From the NCBI GenBank assembly GCA_013153655.1, contig JAADEB010000040.1, forward strand, positions 1 to 9,535: a DNA stretch of 9,535 nucleotides. Direction: 5' to 3'. How positions within the stretch are numbered: position 1 is the first letter of the stretch; the number at the start of each line of letters is the position of its first letter. This document shows positions 5,412 through 9,535 of the stretch, in pieces. Origin of the DNA: Chlorobiota bacterium (GTDB lineage: Bacteria; Bacteroidota; Bacteroidia; Flavobacteriales; Flavobacteriaceae). Position numbers and translations under genes: made by a program. The notes under the pieces were generated by a model that saw nothing but the letters and a program-made list of their open reading frames with translations, did no database searches and was not told the origin of the DNA.

Positions 5412-5987
5412 ATGAAAAAAATACTTTTATTTACCGGTGATTATGCCGAAGATTATGAAACCATGGTGCCATTTCAAATGTTACAAATGGTAGGATTTGA
5501 AGTTCATGCCGTGTGTCCGGACAAGAAGGCTGGTGATCGGGTAATAACCGCCATTCACGATTTTGAAGGTCAGCAAACATATAGTGAAAAGCCCGGACAT
5601 TATTTTACGCTTAATTACGATTTTGATAAAGTTAATCCGGCTGATTATGACGGCCTGGTGATTGCCGGGGGGCGAGCTCCGGAGTATTTACGGCTTAATC
5701 CGCGTATTATTGAAATTACGCGTCATTTTTTTGAACATAATAAAGCTGTTGCCGCCATTTGTCACGGTCCGCAAATTCTCAATGCGGCCGGTGTTGTAAA
5801 AGGTCGCCGGATGACGGCTTATCCGGCTGTGGGACCCGAGTTGATTGCCGGAGGCGCCGAATACGAAGAAATTCCGGTGGACAAAGCTCTCGTTGACGGT
5901 AATTTGGTGACGGCTCCCGCTTGGCCGGCACATCCCGAATGGATTCGTGCTTTTATTCAGGTATTAGGAGGGCAGCCATTGGCATAA
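5412..5987 (+). CDS. DJ-1/PfpI family protein
   Basis: A 191-residue single-domain protein of the DJ-1/PfpI superfamily (class I glutamine-amidotransferase-like fold). The nucleophile-elbow Cys is C117, followed by H118, in AAICHGPQIL. GGRAPE at 86-91 aligns with the GGRAPE block of the Pyrococcus protease PfpI, whose Glu supplies the third catalytic residue from a neighbouring subunit; here that is E91. The N-terminal KKILLFTGDYAEDYE carries E16 near the active-site Cys position. Members have been described as proteases, chaperones, glyoxalases or deglycases, and the sequence does not settle which. Cytoplasmic location is expected. It is flanked by its own promoter and terminator and looks monocistronic. 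A two-codon ATG-ATA-TGA frame overlaps the start codon; this is probably chance. Confidence 0.93.
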   Translation: MKKILLFTGDYAEDYETMVPFQMLQMVGFEVHAVCPDKKAGDRVITAIHDFEGQQTYSEKPGHYFTLNYDFDKVNPADYDGLVIAGGRAPEYLRLNPRIIEITRHFFEHNKAVAAICHGPQILNAAGVVKGRRMTAYPAVGPELIAGGAEYEEIPVDKALVDGNLVTAPAWPAHPEWIRAFIQVLGGQPLA

Positions 5988-6011
5988 TTATGTCTTTTAT
6001 CCACATTCAAC

Positions 6012-6050
6012 GGGCAACAAATGTCCTTTTCCGGGCATTTGTTGCTCTTT
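6012..6050 (+). terminator. Intrinsic terminator after the DJ-1/PfpI gene
   Basis: GCAACAAATGTCC (6014-6026) pairs with GGGCATTTGTTGC (6033-6045), giving 13 bp with one U-G wobble and a 6-nt loop. The short T-rich tract TCTTT follows. The tract is weak but the stem is long. It lies about 25 nt past the stop codon. Confidence 0.75.
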
Positions 6051-6125
6051 ATATAATAAAATATAATGTAAACTTTAAATACAGTAATATGCAAAAATGA
6101 TTTCGATTTAAGTAATTAAATTTTG

Positions 6126-6133
6126 TATTTTTG
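6126..6133 (+). promoter_or_regulatory. Bacteroidota -7 element for greA
   Basis: TATTTTTG matches TAnnTTTG exactly. It predicts a start near 6138 and a leader of about 55 nt before the greA ATG. A good -33 TTG is not seen; TTTCG at 6101-6105 is the nearest candidate, at about 20 nt spacing. Confidence 0.6.
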
Positions 6134-6144
6134 CAACGGCTATC

Positions 6145-6178
6145 ATCAGCAACTGAGTTTGTTGGTGGTAATTTTTTT
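6145..6178 (+). promoter_or_regulatory. Terminator-like hairpin in the greA leader
   Basis: ATCAGCAAC (6145-6153) pairs with GTTGGTGGT (6161-6169), with one G-G mismatch and one wobble, around a 7-nt loop. AA and seven T (6172-6178) follow. This is a weak intrinsic-terminator shape placed between the promoter and greA, so it could attenuate transcription. E. coli greA also has a leader with premature termination (GraL), but the sequences are unrelated. Confidence 0.45.
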
Positions 6179-6194
6179 ATAAATAATTAATGCT

Positions 6195-6665
6195 ATGGGA
6201 AACATATCCTATTATACCAAAGAGAGTTACGAAAAATTAAAAAAACAATTGGAAGAATTGGAAGCCCAAAAACCTGTAATTGCGCAGCGCATCGCTGATG
6301 CACGTGAATTGGGCGATCTTTCGGAAAACGCCGAATATCATGCGGCACGTGAGGCCTTATCCTTATTGGAATACAAAATTGCTCAGCTTCAAGAAAAGCT
6401 TTCCAATGCACGGATAGTGGATACTTCGGAATTGGATACGGATAAAGTCTTACTTCTTTCCAAAGTTAAAGTAAAAAACCTGGATAACGGTCAAATAATG
6501 CATTTTACGATAGTTTCGCCGGGAGAAGGTGATTTCAAGAGCGGTAAATTATCCACCGATTCGCCTTTGGCCAAAGGATTGCTTCGCAAAAAAGTAGGTG
6601 ATGTGGCCGAAATTCAAGTTCCCGCCGGCTTATTGCGTTTGGAAATTCTGGACATTTCACGTTAA
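6195..6665 (+). CDS. greA: Transcription elongation factor GreA
   Basis: A complete 156-residue GreA. It enters the RNA polymerase secondary channel and stimulates cleavage of backtracked RNA, rescuing stalled complexes. The N-terminal coiled coil (about 1-75) carries the tip motif ARELGDLSENAEYHAARE, with the catalytic acidic residues D41 and E44. The C-terminal FKBP-like domain includes SPLAKGLLRKKVGD and ends at EILDI. Length is normal for the family (about 155-160). The ATG at 6195 has no Shine-Dalgarno sequence; an out-of-frame ATG at 6190 is not supported by homology. The gene has its own promoter, a hairpin leader and a strong terminator, so it is probably monocistronic. In many Bacteroidota a HIT-family gene follows greA; none is present here. 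Confidence 0.98.
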   Translation: MGNISYYTKESYEKLKKQLEELEAQKPVIAQRIADARELGDLSENAEYHAAREALSLLEYKIAQLQEKLSNARIVDTSELDTDKVLLLSKVKVKNLDNGQIMHFTIVSPGEGDFKSGKLSTDSPLAKGLLRKKVGDVAEIQVPAGLLRLEILDISR

Positions 6666-6702
6666 TTTTCTTTCAAAAATTTTATTTTATAGAAAATTTA
6701 TC

Positions 6703-6727
6703 AACCGTCCGGTAAGGACGGTTTTTT
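6703..6727 (+). terminator. Strong intrinsic terminator after greA
   Basis: AACCGTCC (6703-6710) pairs with GGACGGTT (6716-6723) across the 5-nt loop GGTAA, with a T-run to 6727. It is 38 nt beyond the greA stop and isolates greA from the EF-G-like gene. Confidence 0.93.
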
Positions 6728-6806
6728 ATTTGTCGGTACAAAGGGAATAGAGTAGGGGATATGATACGGCTTGAAAGAGTTTTTTGAAAAAATGAAAAAT
6801 AATGCC

Positions 6807-6835
6807 GTTGCGGTAAATTTTTTTTTCTATATTTA
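6807..6835 (+). promoter_or_regulatory. Possible promoter for the EF-G-like gene
   Basis: GTTG (6807-6810), 17 nt, then TATATTTA (6828-6835) resembles the Bacteroidota promoter with one mismatch at the end of the -7 element. It would start transcription near 6842, roughly 20 nt before ATG 6861. That rules against the TTG at 6771 as the start codon, since it lies upstream. Confidence 0.5.
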
Positions 6836-6860
6836 TTTTCAAACAAAAAAATCACGTATT

Positions 6861-8990
6861 ATGAAATCCTATGACGACAAACACATCAAAAACGTGGCCC
6901 TGGTTGGCAGCCATCATAGCGGCAAGACCACTCTTGCCGAAACCATGCTCTTCGAAGCCGGATTGATTCCCCGGCGTGGACGGGTGGAAGACAAAAACAC
7001 CGTTTCCGACTTCCATCCCATCGAAAAGGAACGTCAGGGTTCCGTCTTTGCCACACCGCTCCATACCGAATGGCGCAATTATAAAATCAATATTATCGAC
7101 ACGCCCGGCCTGGACGACTTTATCGGTGAGGTGATTTCCTCCATGCGTGTGGCCGACACGGCTTTGGTAACCGTAAATGCACAACACGGCGTGGAAGTGG
7201 GCACCGAAATCATTTGGGATTATATCCAACGTTTTCATCGTCCCACCGTGTTTGTGGTCAACCAAATGGACCATGCGGATGCCGATTTCAACAAAGCTTT
7301 CCAAAGCATCGTGGACCTGGCCGGTAAAAATGCCGTTCAGATTCAATATCCCTATAAAACCGAAGACGGCCGCCAAGCCATCATCGACGTGCTGAAAATG
7401 AAAATGTACGTATTCGGTCCCGAAGGCGGCAAACCCGAAAAACACGAAATCCCCGATAGCGAAAAGGAAAAGGCCGATGCATTGCATAACGAATTGGTGG
7501 AAAAAGCCGCCGAAAACGACGAAGAACTCATGGAATTGTACTTCGACAAGGGTACTTTGAGCGAAGACGAAATGAAAATCGGTATCAAAAAAGGTATGCT
7601 CAATCATGAACTCTTCCCCGTGTTTGTGGTATCGGCGCTCAACAATATGGGCACGGGCCGTTTGATGGGCTTTATCGACAACGTGGCACCCGCCGCCGCC
7701 GACCTGCCCGCCGAACAGGCCGAAGAAGGCGAAGTGGTGGAATACGACCCCCAAGCGCCGCCTTCGCTTTTTGTCTACAAAACCTTTTACGAACCCAATG
7801 TGGGTAAAGTAACGTATTTCAAAGTCAAATCCGGAAAAGTCCATACGGGCGACAAACTGAAAAATGCCCGCACGGGTGAATTGGAAAACCTGGGACAACT
7901 CTATATTGTCAACGGCAAAAAACGCGAACCGGTGGAAGAATTGGTGGCCGGTGACCTGGGCGCCGTCATCAAACTCAAAACTACCGAAACATCCGACACC
8001 TTGGCACCCGCCGACAATCCCGTTCGTTTCCGTCCCATTCAATTCCCCGACCCTCGCTTGCGCAAAGCCGTAAAAGCCGAATCCAAAAACGAAGAGGAAA
8101 AATTGCAGGAAGCCCTTAAACGCATCCACAGCCAAGACCCCACCGTGGTGATGAAATACGACCGCGAAATGAAACAACAATTGGTGGGCACCCAAGGCGA
8201 ATTACATTTGCAAATTGTGGATTGGCTCCTGAAAAACGAATTCGGTATCAAAGCCGAATTTACCAAACCCAAAATTTCGTACCGCGAAACCATTCAGCGA
8301 CCCGCTTCGGCTTCCTATCGCCATAAAAAACAATCGGGTGGTGCCGGTCAATTCGGCGAAGTTCACCTGAAAATAGAACCTTATTACGAAGGCATGCCCG
8401 ACCCGGAAGGATTTCCCGTAAGGGGAGTGGAAGAAGACGAACTGCCTTGGGGCGGAAAACTGGTATTCGTAAATTCCATCGTGGGCGGTGTTATCGACGC
8501 ACGCTTCCTGCCGTCTATCAAAAAAGGTATCCTGGAAGTGATGGAAGCCGGTCCTATGACCTCGTCCCCGGTACGCGACATACGCGTCATTGTTTACGAC
8601 GGCAAAATGCACCCGGTGGATTCCAATGATATTTCCTTCAAAATCGCCGGTGCACAAGCCTTCAAAAAAGCTTTTATGGATGCCAGCCCCAAACTCCTGG
8701 AACCCATCATGGATGTGGAAGTAAAAGTACCGGAAGACGCCTTGGGTAACGTCATGACCGACCTGCAAGGACGCCGCGCCATCATAATGGGTATCGACAG
8801 TGCAGGCAAATATCAGAAAATTAACGCCAAAGTACCGCTGGCCGAAATGTATCGCTATTCCACCAGCCTCCGATCGCTCACCCAGGGACGCGGTACCTTT
8901 ACCAGCAAGTTTGCCTCTTATGAGCCGGTGCCGGCTAATATTCAAGAAGAATTGATCAAACAACACCAACAAGAAAAGGACGATAAATAA
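6861..8990 (+). CDS. fusA2: EF-G-like translation factor (EF-G2 type) with altered GTPase motifs
   Basis: A 709-residue, full-length five-domain EF-G paralogue. The P-loop is GSHHSGKT (16-23). Switch I reads ERQGSV (57-62), where EF-G has ERGITI. G3 is DTPGLDDF (80-87), with Leu84 replacing the catalytic His of DTPGHVDF. G4 is NQMD (134-137) instead of NKMD, and G5 is SALN (258-261) instead of SAxK. Domains II-V are well kept: SYRETIQ (473-479), QSGGAGQFGEVHL (491-503), FKIAGAQAFKKAF (593-605), VPLAEMYRYSTSLRSLTQGR (658-677). Binding to the ribosome and translocation therefore remain likely, while GTP hydrolysis is doubtful. This resembles the Bacteroides EF-G2 group, for which translation without GTP hydrolysis under starvation has been reported. 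ATG 6861 was chosen because the family begins there and a promoter lies just upstream. The gene is monocistronic, with a strong terminator. Confidence 0.93.
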   Translation: MKSYDDKHIKNVALVGSHHSGKTTLAETMLFEAGLIPRRGRVEDKNTVSDFHPIEKERQGSVFATPLHTEWRNYKINIIDTPGLDDFIGEVISSMRVADTALVTVNAQHGVEVGTEIIWDYIQRFHRPTVFVVNQMDHADADFNKAFQSIVDLAGKNAVQIQYPYKTEDGRQAIIDVLKMKMYVFGPEGGKPEKHEIPDSEKEKADALHNELVEKAAENDEELMELYFDKGTLSEDEMKIGIKKGMLNHELFPVFVVSALNNMGTGRLMGFIDNVAPAAADLPAEQAEEGEVVEYDPQAPPSLFVYKTFYEPNVGKVTYFKVKSGKVHTGDKLKNARTGELENLGQLYIVNGKKREPVEELVAGDLGAVIKLKTTETSDTLAPADNPVRFRPIQFPDPRLRKAVKAESKNEEEKLQEALKRIHSQDPTVVMKYDREMKQQLVGTQGELHLQIVDWLLKNEFGIKAEFTKPKISYRETIQRPASASYRHKKQSGGAGQFGEVHLKIEPYYEGMPDPEGFPVRGVEEDELPWGGKLVFVNSIVGGVIDARFLPSIKKGILEVMEAGPMTSSPVRDIRVIVYDGKMHPVDSNDISFKIAGAQAFKKAFMDASPKLLEPIMDVEVKVPEDALGNVMTDLQGRRAIIMGIDSAGKYQKINAKVPLAEMYRYSTSLRSLTQGRGTFTSKFASYEPVPANIQEELIKQHQQEKDDK

Positions 8991-9015
8991 TTGCGTCCCG
9001 GGTCCTTTATTAAAT

Positions 9016-9044
9016 GGCCGTTACATCCGTGTGACGGCCTTTTT
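9016..9044 (+). terminator. Strong intrinsic terminator after the EF-G-like gene
   Basis: GGCCGTTAC (9016-9024) pairs with GTGACGGCC (9031-9039) with one wobble and a 6-nt loop, and is followed directly by five T (9040-9044). It lies 25 nt beyond the stop codon. Confidence 0.93.
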
Positions 9045-9046
9045 CT

Positions 9047-9107
9047 ATTGAATTGTTGAATAGGTGGGGATTGCTGTTAAACCGTCGAACCATTGAATCA
9101 TGCAGTT
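9047..9107. repeat. Two short 8-bp repeat blocks (GTTGAATA / GTTAAACC type)
   Basis: ATTGAATT and GTTGAATA (9047-9062) are followed, after a 13-nt spacer, by GTTAAACC, GTCGAACC, ATTGAATC and ATGCAGTT (9076-9107). These are the same 8-bp words as at 2514-2632. They open the 9045-9535 stretch, in which I see repeats but no gene. Confidence 0.7.
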
Positions 9108-9125
9108 GTTTTTGGAACGTGTGAG

Positions 9126-9147
9126 CTGTGACAGGTGCTTTTTTTCG
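9126..9147. repeat. Short direct repeat with T-run, partner at 9234-9254
   Basis: CTGTGACAGGTGC, a T-run (seven here, six in the partner) and CG occur twice, 108 bp apart. The T-run length difference is the only change inside the unit. The second copy overlaps the 7-bp tandem array at 9207-9241. Confidence 0.7.
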
Positions 9148-9206
9148 GGAAACGGAGAACGTGAAACGTGCTTACAGCAGGTAAAAGGAGAAAGGGGGAA
9201 TGGACG

Positions 9207-9241
9207 GATGACCGATGACCGGTGACCGGTGACCTGTGACA
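9207..9241. repeat. Five-unit 7-bp tandem repeat (GRTGACC)
   Basis: GATGACC twice, GGTGACC twice and TGTGACA stand in perfect 7-bp phase. The TGAC core is constant. Unlike the 8-bp and 6-bp arrays nearby, the period is 7. No coding frame or known binding motif explains it. Confidence 0.8.
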
Positions 9242-9324
9242 GGTGCTTTTTTCGCTAAACGGTTAATGATACGGTTTTTTAATGAATGAAAGAGTGAAGG
9301 AGTGAAGGAGTTTTTTTTGTGAAA

Positions 9325-9352
9325 TAGTGTTCTAGTGATTTAGTGAATAGTG
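9325..9352. repeat. TAGTG repeat with 7-8 bp spacing
   Basis: TAGTG begins at 9325, 9333, 9341 and 9348, giving a period of 8, 8 and 7 bp, just after GAGTGAAG repeats and a T-run. It is another short-period word array within the gene-free tail. Confidence 0.65.
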
Positions 9353-9412
9353 AACAAAGAAAATAACCCAAATCCTAAATCCCAACTCCTAAATACGCTT
9401 TTATCTAATAAC

Positions 9413-9458
9413 TTGATTTAGTTAAGGTTAAGGTTAAAGTTAAAGTTAAAGTTAAAGT
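9413..9458. repeat. Hexamer array GTTAAG/GTTAAA, inverted relative to 2641-2673
   Basis: Two GTTAAG and four GTTAAA units run from 9421 to 9456, ending GT. The flank TTGATTTAGTTAA (9413-9425) is the exact reverse complement of 2661-2673. The inverted copy at 2641-2664 has four units, so the copy number differs. Confidence 0.8.
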
Positions 9459-9480
9459 CTCTTCCCGATCCAACGATTGC

Positions 9481-9511
9481 ATCCGCCTGAGGCGGACACG
9501 GCGATTTAACG
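9481..9511. repeat. 31-nt repeat with palindrome, inverted partner of 2804-2834
   Basis: An exact reverse-complement copy of 2804-2834, containing the palindrome TCCGCCTGAGGCGGA (9482-9496). It overlaps a second inverted match, 9502-9522 with 2605-2625 (21 nt, exact). Together with the hexamer array this end of the window is a rearranged, inverted version of the 2591-2834 repeat region. Confidence 0.9.
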
Positions 9512-9535
9512 ATTGCACGGTTAAACAATAATCTA

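Noticed and set aside
6771..6860. Upstream TTG start giving the EF-G-like protein 30 extra residues
   Set aside because: The extra segment has no counterpart at the family's N-terminus, and the likely promoter at 6807-6835 lies downstream of the TTG.
6852..8195. 447-residue minus-strand reading frame opposite the EF-G-like gene
   Set aside because: Antisense shadow with Phe/His/Gly-rich low-information sequence; the EF-G-like gene fully explains the DNA. The same holds for the frame at 8202-8972.
2804..9511. Composite transposon bounded by inverted repeats
   Set aside because: The enclosed genes are housekeeping genes on both strands, there is no transposase or target-site duplication, and the matching units lie inside mosaic repeat regions rather than at clean ends.
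9045..9535. tRNA or small protein gene in the gene-free tail
   Set aside because: I found no cloverleaf, no T-loop GTTCRA motif with matching acceptor arms, and no frame with plausible composition; repeats account for most of it.

Overview
The window looks like a chromosomal housekeeping segment from a member of the Bacteroidota, probably class Bacteroidia. The evidence is fourfold. Proteins from the Bacteroidota-type lineages are present, notably an EF-G paralogue with altered GTPase motifs. Most genes lack a clear Shine-Dalgarno sequence. Upstream regions carry matches to the Bacteroidota promoter (TTG/TTTG, about 17-20 nt, then TAnnTTTG). Intergenic DNA is rich in short-period repeat words I associate with this phylum. 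I cannot name a genus. I see no phage, transposase, CRISPR array, tRNA or rRNA.

Layout. Positions 1-322 hold no convincing protein gene; they contain a very GC-rich, hairpin-dense block ending in a minus-strand terminator, a candidate non-coding RNA or dispersed repeat. A minus-strand pair follows: rpoN (sigma-54) at 931-2415 and, overlapping it by 4 nt, a PAP2-like membrane protein at 323-934. Positions 2416-2938 are a gene-free repeat region. Next, also on the minus strand, come a membrane-anchored MltD-like lytic transglycosylase (4235-5218), tpiA (3444-4220, 14 nt after it), and rplS (2989-3354) with its own promoter, a folded leader and a strong terminator. From 5354 the direction switches to plus: a DJ-1/PfpI-family protein (5412-5987), greA (6195-6665) and an EF-G-like translation factor (6861-8990). 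Each of these three looks like a single-gene transcript with its own promoter and terminator. Positions 9045-9535 are again gene-free repeats.

The genes serve transcription (rpoN, greA), translation (rplS, EF-G-like), glycolysis (tpiA), cell-wall turnover (transglycosylase) and possibly lipid phosphate or stress metabolism (PAP2-like, DJ-1/PfpI). They form no single pathway. I see no clear new multi-gene system. The points most worth checking are the 5'-end GC-rich structured block with its two similar hairpin domains, the possible attenuator in the greA leader, the folded bL19 leader with alternative pairings, the EF-G paralogue lacking the catalytic His, and the mosaic repeats, which include a 31-nt inverted pair bracketing about 6.6 kb.
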